Shown here: positions 1-6,841 of the stretch, one piece after another
How positions within the stretch are numbered: the first letter of the stretch is position 1
How the letters are laid out: every line of letters begins with the position of its first letter
NCBI GenBank assembly: GCA_043101835.1
Contig: JBICHM010000345.1
Location: 1 to 14,024, forward strand
DNA from: JBICHM01 sp043101835
Lineage (GTDB): Bacteria > Planctomycetota > Phycisphaerae > Phycisphaerales > UBA1924
DNA length: 14,024 bases
Reading direction: 5' to 3'
The notes under the pieces: model-generated
Seen by the model: the letters and a program-made list of their open reading frames with translations, nothing else
Told to the model about the DNA's origin: nothing
The model's database searches: none
Translations under genes and position numbers: made by a program

Positions 1-1
1 G

Positions 2-3000
2 CTGCTCGACGCCGCGACGATCGACGCCCCCGTCGAGGCGCCCGCGACCCCCGCCCCGTCGCGTCACGTCGACCGGGCGGCCGGGGGCGAAGAGATCGGG
101 CAGCAGATCGGCGCCTTCAAGCTCCTCGAGCGCCTCGGCGAGGGCGGCTTCGGCACCGTGTACCTCGCCCAGCAGGAAGAGCCCGTCCGGCGGCGCGTGG
201 CGCTGAAGATCATCAAGCTGGGCATGGACACCCGGCAGGTGATCGCGCGCTTCGAGGCCGAACGCCAGGCGCTGGCGATGATGGACCACGCGGGCATCGC
301 GAAGGTGCTGGACGCCGGCGCCACGGCGACCGGGCGCCCCTACTTCGTGATGGAGCTGGTCCGGGGCATTCCCGTCACGGACTACTGCGATCGGCACAAA
401 CTCGACGCGAAAGCGCGCCTCGAACTGTTCATCGAGATCTGCCACGCGGTGCCGCACGCGCATCAGAAGGGCGTGATCCATCGCGATCTGAAGCCCAGCA
501 ACATTCTCGTCGCCGAGCAGGACGACAAGCCGCTGGCGAAGGTGATCGACTTCGGCATCGCCAAGGCGACCAGCGCCCGCCTCGGCAACCAGACCGTCTA
601 CACGCAGCAGCGCCAGCTGATCGGCACCCCGGCGTACATGAGCCCGGAGCAGGCCGACATGTCGGGCCTCGACATCGACACGCGCAGCGACATCTACTCG
701 CTGGGCGTGATCCTGTACGAGATCCTGACCGGCGCGGTGCCCGTCGACGACGACACGCTGCAGCACGCGACCTTCGACCAGGTCTCGCGCATCCTGCGCG
801 AGTTCGAGCCTTCGAAGCCCAGCACGCTGGTGCGGAAGCGCGGCGACACACGCGCGGGGGCCGAGGCGCGACGAGGCCCAACCGCAGCCCACCTCGCACG
901 GGAGCTGAAGGGCGACCTCGACTGGATCGTCATGAAGGCGATCGAGAAGGACCGGGCGCGCCGGTACGAAACGGCCAACGCACTGGCGATGGACATCGAG
1001 CGCCACCTGCGCAACGAGCCGGTGCTCGCCGGCCCGCCAAGCCCGGTCTACAAGTTCGGCAAGTTCGCCCGGCGCAATCGGGTGGCGCTCGCGGCGGCGA
1101 GCGTCGTCTTCCTCGCGCTCGTCGGCGGGCTGACCGCGGCGGCAATCGGATTCCGCAGCGCTTCGATCGAGCGCGATCGCGCCGTGGCGGCGCGCGTGGA
1201 GGCCGAGCAGGCGCGCGACGAGAGCGAGGCGGTGACGAGCTTCCTCTCGGGGATGCTCGCCGCGGTCGATCCGGGCAACAGCGGTCGCGACGTCGCGGTG
1301 CGGGACGTGCTCGACGTCGCCTCCGCATCGATCGAGGCGGCGCTCGACGACAACCCGCTCGTCGAGGCGCGCCTGCGCGAGACGATGGGCCGCACCTACC
1401 TCGAGCTCGGGCTCATCGACGACGCGGCGCGCCACCTGCCCGCGGCGTACGAGATCCGACGCAGCCAGCTCGGCGCGAAGGATCCGGACACGCTCGCGGC
1501 GCTGAGCGCTATGGCCCGCCTCGCGGCGGCGCGGGGGGATTACCCACAGGCGCGCCGGCTCATCGAGGAGTCGCTGAACGCCGCGTCGCAGGATGAGGCC
1601 CGCGTGCTCGACGCCACGCACCAGCTGGCGGTGATCGACTTCCTGCAGGCGCGGTATGAGCCGGCGGAGGCGGGCTTCCGGCGCGCCCTCGAGGGTCGCG
1701 AGGCGCTGCTCGGGCCGGAAGACCGGGACACGCTCGAGAGCACGCGCGGGCTGGCGCGACTCTATCGCGAAATGGGGCGCTGGGCCGAGGCCGAGCCGCT
1801 ACTCGTGCGCACGCTCGAGGCCCAGGAGCGCACGCTCGGCGCCGAGCACCCCGAGACGCTGCGCACGCTCGCCGACCTCGCCTGGCTGGCCTTCCGCCTG
1901 GGGAACATGGAGCGGACCGAGTCGCTGTACACCCGCACGCTGGGCGCGACAGAGCGTGTGCTCGGGCCGGATCACCCGGTGACGCTGGGCGTCGCGGCGG
2001 ACTTCGCGCAGGCGCTGACCGACGCCGGGCGCTACGACCAGGCCGGCGCGATCCTGGCCGATCGGCTCGAGCGCTTCCGGCGCGTGCTGGGCGCCGATCA
2101 TCCGGACACGATCAGCTCGCTGGCGGCGCTGGGCATGGTGAAGCGCCGGCAGGGCGACATCGAGGGCGCGGCGGCGATGCTCGACGAGGCGCGCGCCCTA
2201 AGCGAAACGGCACTCGGCGCGACGCACCCCTCGACGCTGACGACGCTCGTCAATCTCGCCAATGTGCGCCTCGAGCAGAACCGCCTGGCGGACGCCGAGG
2301 CGCTGCTGCAGCGCGCCCTCGCCGGGCAGCGCACGGCGCTGGGCGACGACCACATCGACGCCATCGCCACGCGCATCACGCTGGCCAGCGTGCTCAGCCG
2401 CATGGGGCGCAGCGCCGAGGCCGAGACGATGTACCGCGACGCCATCGCGGCGTGCAAGGCGGCGCTCGGGCCCGACCACCGCAATACGCTCGTGGCGACG
2501 GTGAACCTCGCGATCCTGCTCCGCGGCGATGGGCAGTACGACGAGGCCGAGGCGCTCTACCGCGACGCCATCGGCATCATGGAGCGCACGATGGGGACAA
2601 CGCACCCCGCGCGCCTGCGCACCATGAACAACCTTGCCGAGCTGCTCGCGGCCGTCGGGCGCCTCGACGAGGCCGAGCGGACGCACCTGGACACCCTCGC
2701 CATGCGCCAGCAGTCGCTCGGCGCGGCCCACCCCGACACCCTTGTGTCGCTCGACAACCTGGCGCGCCTCTACGGGAACCAGGGGCGATGGGTGGAGGCG
2801 GCGGACATGTACGAGCGGACGGTCGCCGCGCTCGACGGGCGCGACGGCGGCGCCGGGCTGGACGTGCTCGATCCGCTCGTGTCGCTCGGCGACGCGTGGG
2901 TTGCCGCCGGCCAGCCCGACAGGGCGCGTCCGTCGGTCGGTCGTCGGCTCGAGACACTGCGCCAGGCGTCGCGCGAGCCGGGCGCCCCGGCGGCGCTGCT

Positions 3001-3271
3001 CGTCGGCGCGGCGTACACCTTCCTGCGCTGCGAGCCGGCGGACATGCAGGACCCCGCCAGCGCGCTGCCGATCGCGCGTGCGGCGGTCAGCGCGACCGAT
3101 CGCCGGGATGTGGACGCGCTCGACCTGCTCGCCGAATCACTCGAACGCACCGGAGACGCGACTGGCGCGGCGGACGCCCTTCGCGAGGCGATCGCGCTGC
3201 TGCCCGAGGGCGACTCGCGGCGCGCGGACTTCGAGCGCCGCCTCGCTGAGACCGGGTCGGATTCGAACTGA
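2..3271 (+). CDS. Membrane-anchored Ser/Thr protein kinase with C-terminal TPR array (5' end outside window)
   Basis: The frame is open from the window edge, so the true start lies upstream; the GTG at 158 is the Val of the glycine-rich loop and not a start. An N-terminal PknB/Hanks-type kinase domain is complete: loop GEGGFGTV (137-160), ATP-binding Lys in VALKII (206-208), catalytic loop HRDLKPSN (479-502), DFG (548-556) and a GTPAYMSPEQ activation segment (about 624-653). All catalytic residues are present, so it should phosphorylate Ser/Thr with ATP in the cytoplasm. One transmembrane helix (about 1082-1153, preceded by ARRNR) follows. The rest, about 1370-2860, is at least ten 42-residue TPR units with LGxxHPxTL linkers, of the kinesin-light-chain-like type, probably outside the membrane as a protein-binding or sensing region; this is inferred from the topology. 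The last 130 residues are weaker helical repeats. It converges on the next gene with only 17 bp between them. Confidence 0.93.
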   Translation: MLDAATIDAPVEAPATPAPSRHVDRAAGGEEIGQQIGAFKLLERLGEGGFGTVYLAQQEEPVRRRVALKIIKLGMDTRQVIARFEAERQALAMMDHAGIAKVLDAGATATGRPYFVMELVRGIPVTDYCDRHKLDAKARLELFIEICHAVPHAHQKGVIHRDLKPSNILVAEQDDKPLAKVIDFGIAKATSARLGNQTVYTQQRQLIGTPAYMSPEQADMSGLDIDTRSDIYSLGVILYEILTGAVPVDDDTLQHATFDQVSRILREFEPSKPSTLVRKRGDTRAGAEARRGPTAAHLARELKGDLDWIVMKAIEKDRARRYETANALAMDIERHLRNEPVLAGPPSPVYKFGKFARRNRVALAAASVVFLALVGGLTAAAIGFRSASIERDRAVAARVEAEQARDESEAVTSFLSGMLAAVDPGNSGRDVAVRDVLDVASASIEAALDDNPLVEARLRETMGRTYLELGLIDDAARHLPAAYEIRRSQLGAKDPDTLAALSAMARLAAARGDYPQARRLIEESLNAASQDEARVLDATHQLAVIDFLQARYEPAEAGFRRALEGREALLGPEDRDTLESTRGLARLYREMGRWAEAEPLLVRTLEAQERTLGAEHPETLRTLADLAWLAFRLGNMERTESLYTRTLGATERVLGPDHPVTLGVAADFAQALTDAGRYDQAGAILADRLERFRRVLGADHPDTISSLAALGMVKRRQGDIEGAAAMLDEARALSETALGATHPSTLTTLVNLANVRLEQNRLADAEALLQRALAGQRTALGDDHIDAIATRITLASVLSRMGRSAEAETMYRDAIAACKAALGPDHRNTLVATVNLAILLRGDGQYDEAEALYRDAIGIMERTMGTTHPARLRTMNNLAELLAAVGRLDEAERTHLDTLAMRQQSLGAAHPDTLVSLDNLARLYGNQGRWVEAADMYERTVAALDGRDGGAGLDVLDPLVSLGDAWVAAGQPDRARPSVGRRLETLRQASREPGAPAALLVGAAYTFLRCEPADMQDPASALPIARAAVSATDRRDVDALDLLAESLERTGDATGAADALREAIALLPEGDSRRADFERRLAETGSDSN

Positions 3272-3288
3272 TCGGCCGCCCCGTGCGG

Positions 3289-3954
3289 TCAGGCGCGCCG
3301 GCGACGCGCCGCGACAGCGCCGAGGCCGACGATCGCGAGGCCCGCGGGACCGGGCAGCGGCACGACATCAAACTCGGGCGGCAGGTTCACGAAGGACTCG
3401 CTCCCGCCATCGGCAAAGCCCTGCACGTGCATCCCGATGCGGAGGGTGCCGTCCACGAGCGCCTGGAGGGTGTCCTCGAAGTCGAGCCCGGGGAGCAGTT
3501 CGAAGATGAGCGTGAGCGACTCACCAACGTCGATGCCGTTGGCGCGACCGGGCTCGTTCCCGACGCTGAAGGCCTGCGTGGCCTCGAAGGGCGGGTCGAG
3601 CTCGTTGCCGCCGGGCCGGTCTGCGGGGTTGGGGTACTGCTCAAAGTCGACGCCGTTCTCAGGATCGTCGAGGATCGTCGCGAGGCCGAGGATCGTGCCG
3701 TCGTCGAAGTAGATCTGCGTGATCGTCGACTGCGCCGGGCCGGGGTTCTCGATGAGGAACCCGATGAAGTTCCCCTCGCGCACCGGGCCTGTGGTGGGGC
3801 TGAAGACATCGATCGTGAGCTGCTGCTCGCCGTCGGAGGTGTTGGATTCGTTGTTCTTGGACACGCCTCCGAATCGGAGGGTGACGGCGGACGCGGCGGT
3901 GGACGCAAACAGCGCGCCCGCAACGGCGACGCAAACACGGCTCGACATGCTCAT
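3289..3954 (-). CDS. Exported PEP-CTERM sorting-signal protein
   Basis: A secreted or surface protein of 221 aa from the chosen start. It has an N-terminal signal peptide (MSMSSR, hydrophobic core, likely cleavage after ASA at residue 23). Its body is acidic, Gly/Asn-rich and probably beta-sheet, with an FDDGT block and an HVQGFADGGSESF block. The C-terminal 24 residues start VPLPGPAG, continue with a hydrophobic stretch and end AARRRRA, which is the tripartite PEP-CTERM-like signal (VPLPG variant) read by an exosortase-type transpeptidase; no exosortase gene lies in the window. I recall the HVQGF..GGSESF block from other PEP-CTERM proteins, but its function is not known to me. Start choice: ATG at 3954 puts the signal peptide at the N-terminus and has GGGGAG 10 nt upstream. 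ATGs at 3963 and 3948 are alternatives, while the longer frame to 4041 adds an unlikely Arg-rich leader. Confidence 0.85.
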   Translation of the reverse strand: MSMSSRVCVAVAGALFASTAASAVTLRFGGVSKNNESNTSDGEQQLTIDVFSPTTGPVREGNFIGFLIENPGPAQSTITQIYFDDGTILGLATILDDPENGVDFEQYPNPADRPGGNELDPPFEATQAFSVGNEPGRANGIDVGESLTLIFELLPGLDFEDTLQALVDGTLRIGMHVQGFADGGSESFVNLPPEFDVVPLPGPAGLAIVGLGAVAARRRRA

Positions 3955-4013
3955 GGCTCTCATTCTCCCCGGCGGCGCGCACGCGGCCGCCAACTCCCTG
4001 CGAGTGCAGCCAG

Positions 4014-4041
4014 ATCCTACCGGCGATCCGGCCCGCCGCAA
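4014..4041 (-). promoter_or_regulatory. Possible promoter of the PEP-CTERM protein gene
   Basis: Minus strand: a -10-like TAGGAT (4014-4019) and a -35-like TTGCGG (4036-4041) are separated by 16 nt, 60 nt upstream of the chosen start codon. The -10 matches 4 of 6 consensus bases and the -35 only 3. The same TAGGATC string precedes the mrp gene. This is a weak, pattern-only call. Confidence 0.25.
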
Positions 4042-4130
4042 AGGAAAATCCCGTCATTAGGGTGTGAGGCTGGGGTGAGTGTTGGGGCTCGCCTGAGCCG
4101 GGGCCGATGAATCGGGGGATGCCCACCGGG

Positions 4131-4142
4131 TATTCTCCCGCC
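4131..4142 (+). promoter_or_regulatory. Possible -10 element for a leaderless transcript
   Basis: TATTCT (4131-4136) is followed by exactly six bases and then the ATG at 4143. A TAnnnT box ending at -7 would put transcription start on the A of the ATG, giving a leaderless mRNA. This fits the absence of a Shine-Dalgarno sequence before that ATG. There is no recognisable -35 at 16-18 nt spacing. The same hexamer occurs as a -10 candidate upstream of the methyltransferase gene. Confidence 0.4.
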
Positions 4143-4601
4143 ATGAACATCATCCAGAAGGCGCGCCAGATGGTCGGCGAGGTGCAGACGACCCAGGGAA
4201 AGAAGCTCGACGAGGCGTGGGCCCTGGTTGGGCGGATTCTCGGACGTTTGCCGGTCGACGCCGACGAGGCCGACCGGGTGGTGCGGGAGCGCGATGTCGC
4301 CGGGCTCGATGCGATCGTGGGGGCGATCGAGAACCCGGGCGAGGCGCCGGGACCGGCGGAGATCAGCGAGGCCGTCCGGTCGCAGATGGCCGGCGCGATG
4401 CGCGCGTTCCGAAAGCGCCTGAAGCTCGCACGCCTGGCGGATGAGTCCAAGCTCGGCGGGCGCCAGCTGTCGGGCGGCCGGAGGAGCGAGATCGACGCGA
4501 TCCAGCCCCCCACCGACTACCCGCGCGAGGTGTGGGACGCGCTGGTCGCCGACGGGCAGCTCAAGCACACCGGCGGCGGGTTCTACGCCCCGGTGGATTG
4601 A
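4143..4601 (+). CDS. Hypothetical protein, 152 aa, mostly helical
   Basis: I do not recognise the family. The protein is soluble and charged, with no signal peptide or membrane helix. The N-terminal half (MNIIQKARQMVGEV through AIVGAIENPG) reads as amphipathic helices. A central basic stretch (FRKRLKLARLADESK) is followed by a compact C-terminal segment containing PTDYPREVWDALVADG and ending HTGGGFYAP, which looks like a small conserved module. The ATG at 4143 is preferred because the protein then begins with a helix and a TATTCT box sits 6 nt before it. In-frame ATGs at 4107 and 4119 would add 12 or 8 Gly/Pro-containing residues and lack a good ribosome binding site, although GGGGG abuts the ATG at 4119. 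The last 19 bp overlap the permease gene on the other strand. Confidence 0.72.
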   Translation: MNIIQKARQMVGEVQTTQGKKLDEAWALVGRILGRLPVDADEADRVVRERDVAGLDAIVGAIENPGEAPGPAEISEAVRSQMAGAMRAFRKRLKLARLADESKLGGRQLSGGRRSEIDAIQPPTDYPREVWDALVADGQLKHTGGGFYAPVD

Positions 4602-5893
4602 CGCGCGCGGACGAGCCAGTACAGCGCGAGACCCGAGGCGATCGTCGCGACCGCGGCGCCGGCCTCCCATGGGCGGCGCATCGCCGCCAACGTTGCGAAG
4701 ACGAGCGTCGCCAGCACGTAGGCGCCGTGGACGATCGGGAACCCCGGCGCGCGCATGGCCGGGTCGCGCCGCTTGAGCAGGAAGACGCTCGCAACAGCCG
4801 CGGCCGTGCTGAGGCCCAACGTGAAGCCCAGGTACGAGAGCAGTTGCTGCAACTCGCTGACGGCCGCGACGACACAGGCGAGCGCCGCCTGCAGCCACAC
4901 GGCGCGAAGCGGTGATGCGACGACGCGATCGAGCCCGGGAAGGAAGAGGCGGTCCTCGGCCATCTTCGCGTAGACGCGCGGGCCGGTCATGATCATCGAT
5001 GAAACGCTCGTGACGAGCGCCAGGGCGATCACCCATCGCGCCGCCTCGGCGAGCGCATCGCCGCCGACGGCGCGCGCCGCGACGGTGGCGACATCCTCAC
5101 GCCCCGCGATGCGCTCCGGGGCCGGCGCGAGGACGAAGACGGCGTTGAGCGCGAGGTAGAGCAGCGCGACGCCAAGTGTGGCGAGCGCCATCGCGCGCGG
5201 CACGGTGCGCGCGGGGTTGTGCGCTTCGCCGGCGATGTAGATCGCGGCGTTGAATCCGCTGTAGCTCAAGGAGATCCACATCACCGACGTGGCGAAGGCG
5301 AGGGCGTCGCAGCCGGGGATGTCGCCGGCGTCATGGCGCAGCGGACCGCCCGGCCAGCGCTCGTCGCCCAGCGTTGTCGCGGCGAAGGCGAGAAACGCGA
5401 CGAGCAGGCCGAGTTTGATCGCGACCTTGGCGTTCTGCGACACGACGCCGGGCGTCACCCGCACGCCGTGGAGCAGCGCGCATGCGAGGATGACGCCGAT
5501 CGCGACCGCGCCTTCCGGCAGCCACGCCGGGCGCACGCCGTCGGGGAGCGCGTAGGACTCGAAGGCGGTCGCCGCGAACGCGATCGCGCCGGTGAACCCC
5601 GCCAGGAGCGACACCCAGCCGGCGACGAACCCTGCGCCGGGGTGCACGGCGCGCGAGAGGAAGAGGTACTCGCCGCCGGATTCGGTCATCCGCCGCGCGA
5701 GGGCGCCGTAGGCGATGGCGCCGCAGAGCGCGATGACGCCCCCCACTGCCCAGGCACCGAGGACGCGCGCGGGGGTTCCGAGGTCGGCCAGCGCGAAGCC
5801 GCTGGTGGTGAAGACACCGGCGCCGATCATGCTCGCGACGACGAGCAGCGCGAGCGACCAGACGCCGAGCCTCGCGCGCGGTGCGCCGGCCAT
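4583..5893 (-). CDS. APC-superfamily amino acid permease
   Basis: An integral membrane transporter of 436 aa, the usual length for the family, with about 12 hydrophobic helices. TM1 carries the unwound substrate-binding motif SMIGAGVFTTSGF, close to the family GxGxF signature. TM2-3 read like APC members (GGEYLFLSRAVHPGAGFVAGW), as do WISLSYSGFNAAIYIAGEAHNP (TM6 and loop) and TGPRVYAKMAEDRLF. It most likely imports or exchanges an amino acid or amine by proton coupling; the substrate cannot be read from sequence, and the LAT/CAT-like branch is a guess. The ATG at 5893 lies 3 nt after the stop of the methyltransferase gene and has no Shine-Dalgarno sequence, so translation is probably coupled within one operon. 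Its 3' end overlaps the opposite-strand 152-aa gene by 19 bp. Confidence 0.88.
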   Translation of the reverse strand: MAGAPRARLGVWSLALLVVASMIGAGVFTTSGFALADLGTPARVLGAWAVGGVIALCGAIAYGALARRMTESGGEYLFLSRAVHPGAGFVAGWVSLLAGFTGAIAFAATAFESYALPDGVRPAWLPEGAVAIGVILACALLHGVRVTPGVVSQNAKVAIKLGLLVAFLAFAATTLGDERWPGGPLRHDAGDIPGCDALAFATSVMWISLSYSGFNAAIYIAGEAHNPARTVPRAMALATLGVALLYLALNAVFVLAPAPERIAGREDVATVAARAVGGDALAEAARWVIALALVTSVSSMIMTGPRVYAKMAEDRLFLPGLDRVVASPLRAVWLQAALACVVAAVSELQQLLSYLGFTLGLSTAAAVASVFLLKRRDPAMRAPGFPIVHGAYVLATLVFATLAAMRRPWEAGAAVATIASGLALYWLVRARQSTGA

Positions 5894-5896
5894 GGG

Positions 5897-6607
5897 TCAG
5901 CGCCGCCGGAAGCGGAGCATGTAGTTTTCGCGCAGGCCGTCGATCTCGATCTCCTCGACGAGGTCGAATCCCGCCGCTTCGATCTCGGCAGTGAAGACCT
6001 CCTTGCCCGCGCGCACGTGCTCGAGCAACCACGCCGACGTCTGCCCAGGGATGCGCTCGAAATCCACCACGTAGAACTCGCCGCCCTGACGCAATGCGCG
6101 CCGGATCGAGGCGAGCGTCGTTTCGGGGTACTCGAAATGGTGGTAGACGTCGCAGGCGAAAGCGACATCGACGCTCGCGCGCGGGAGGTCGATGGAGTCC
6201 TCGCTGCACACCTGCGCCCGGACCTGGCTGAGGCCGAGCGCCGCGGCCCGGTCTCGCATGTGCTCGACGAAGGGCTCGCTGATGTCGATCGCGTAGACCG
6301 TGCCGGTGTCGCCGACCGAGTGCGCGAGCGCCTCCAGAAAGAGGCCGGTGCCGGCGCCGATGTCGACGACGGCATCGCCGGGCTGGATGCCCATGGCGTT
6401 GACGATCTCGCGATGCCAGCGCGCGATCTCGCGGCTCTCGACCTCGAATCGCTCGATGTAGGCCTCGATGTCGAGGTTGGGATCAAGGAAGGTCTGATTG
6501 ATGCCGGGCTTGACGCTGGCTTCGTGATCGGCGGGCGAGGACGCGCACGCGGCGAGCGCGAGGAGCGCAATCGCACACAACGAGACTCGCGGCAGAGTGC
6601 AGCGCAT
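5897..6607 (-). CDS. Predicted lipid-anchored class I SAM-dependent methyltransferase
   Basis: A protein of 236 aa with a lipoprotein signal peptide (Arg at 2 and 7, hydrophobic core, lipobox LAAC with the lipidated Cys at residue 21), so it should be anchored outside the cytoplasmic membrane. A conserved block GINQTFLDPNLD..YIERFEVESRE (residues 35-60) precedes a Rossmann methyltransferase fold. Motif I is VVDIGAGTG (80-88); the acidic residue at the end of strand 2 is D108 in YAIDIS; a CDVYHHFEYPE motif (152-162) lies near the active site. From memory, proteins with this block and a signal peptide recur in planctomycetes, annotated only as methyltransferases; the substrate is unknown. AAGGGAGA (6614-6621) lies 6 nt before the ATG, which supports the start and hence the signal peptide. 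It is the first gene of an operon with the permease. Confidence 0.85.
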   Translation of the reverse strand: MRCTLPRVSLCAIALLALAACASSPADHEASVKPGINQTFLDPNLDIEAYIERFEVESREIARWHREIVNAMGIQPGDAVVDIGAGTGLFLEALAHSVGDTGTVYAIDISEPFVEHMRDRAAALGLSQVRAQVCSEDSIDLPRASVDVAFACDVYHHFEYPETTLASIRRALRQGGEFYVVDFERIPGQTSAWLLEHVRAGKEVFTAEIEAAGFDLVEEIEIDGLRENYMLRFRRR

Positions 6608-6657
6608 TCGGGGTCTCCCTTCTCGACGCGATGTTCAATGGAACGGCGACGGAGCCG

Positions 6658-6663
6658 AGAATA
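6658..6663 (-). promoter_or_regulatory. Possible -10 box of the methyltransferase-permease operon
   Basis: TATTCT on the minus strand, directly preceded by TG, lies about 50 nt upstream of the methyltransferase ATG. It is identical to the hexamer before the 152-aa gene. The -35 region at 17 nt (TTCCCC) is poor. Transcription would start near 6651 and give a leader of about 44 nt carrying the strong AAGGGAGA ribosome binding site. Confidence 0.35.
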
Positions 6664-6765
6664 CATGGTCGGGCGGATTCGGGGAAACCCCGGTTTTCTT
6701 GACGGCAGGCCGAATCATCGATGCGCGACGATGGAGCGAAGTAGACTCATCCCGCCTGGAGGTCG

Positions 6766-6787
6766 GCGGCCCCTTCGCTGGGGCCGC
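6766..6787 (+). other. Stem-loop in the leader of the helical-repeat lipoprotein gene
   Basis: GCGGCCCC (6766-6773) and GGGGCCGC (6780-6787) form a perfect 8-bp GC stem with a 6-nt loop TTCGCT. It lies 54 nt before the lipoprotein ATG and is not followed by a T run, so it is not a normal intrinsic terminator. If transcription starts upstream (a TAGACT box lies at 6742-6747, weak), the hairpin would sit in the 5' UTR. The role is unknown. Confidence 0.4.
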
Positions 6788-6830
6788 GGCGCGATGCGTC
6801 GTCTGCCGGCACGGGCGCAGACCACACAAC

Positions 6831-6834
6831 GGAG
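6831..6834 (+). promoter_or_regulatory. Ribosome binding site deciding the lipoprotein start
   Basis: GGAG lies 7 nt before the ATG at 6842. It selects this start over the in-frame ATG at 6794, which has no such site and would bury the lipoprotein signal 16 residues inside the protein. Confidence 0.6.
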
Positions 6835-6841
6835 CACACTG

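Noticed and set aside
1471..2745. Regular repeats about 126 bp apart that might be taken for a repeat array
   Set aside because: They are the coding repeats of the TPR domain (42 residues each), diverged at the DNA level and without spacers; not a CRISPR or satellite.
2452..3509. Long overlapping plus-strand frames of 265 and 291 aa within the kinase/TPR gene
   Set aside because: They have Arg/Ala/Pro-rich nonsense composition and no motifs, and overlap an intact TPR coding region in another frame.
3955..4041. N-terminal extension of the PEP-CTERM protein to 4041
   Set aside because: It would place Arg- and Cys-containing residues ahead of the signal peptide, while an internal ATG with an upstream GGGGAG gives a normal signal sequence.
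4085..4098. GGCTC-GCCT-GAGCC inverted repeat in the gap before the 152-aa gene
   Set aside because: Five-base stem without other signals; not distinguishable from chance.
6699..6704. TTGACG as a -35 element for the lipoprotein gene
   Set aside because: No acceptable -10 hexamer lies 15-19 nt downstream; the TAGACT at 6742 is too far away.
5219..6841. A 1.6-kb open plus-strand frame running into the lipoprotein gene, which could suggest a 1199-aa protein
   Set aside because: It is antisense to the well-supported permease and methyltransferase genes. Its residues are of the RDR/AGE-rich kind produced by GC-rich antisense frames, and the lipoprotein signal at 6842 has its own ribosome binding site.
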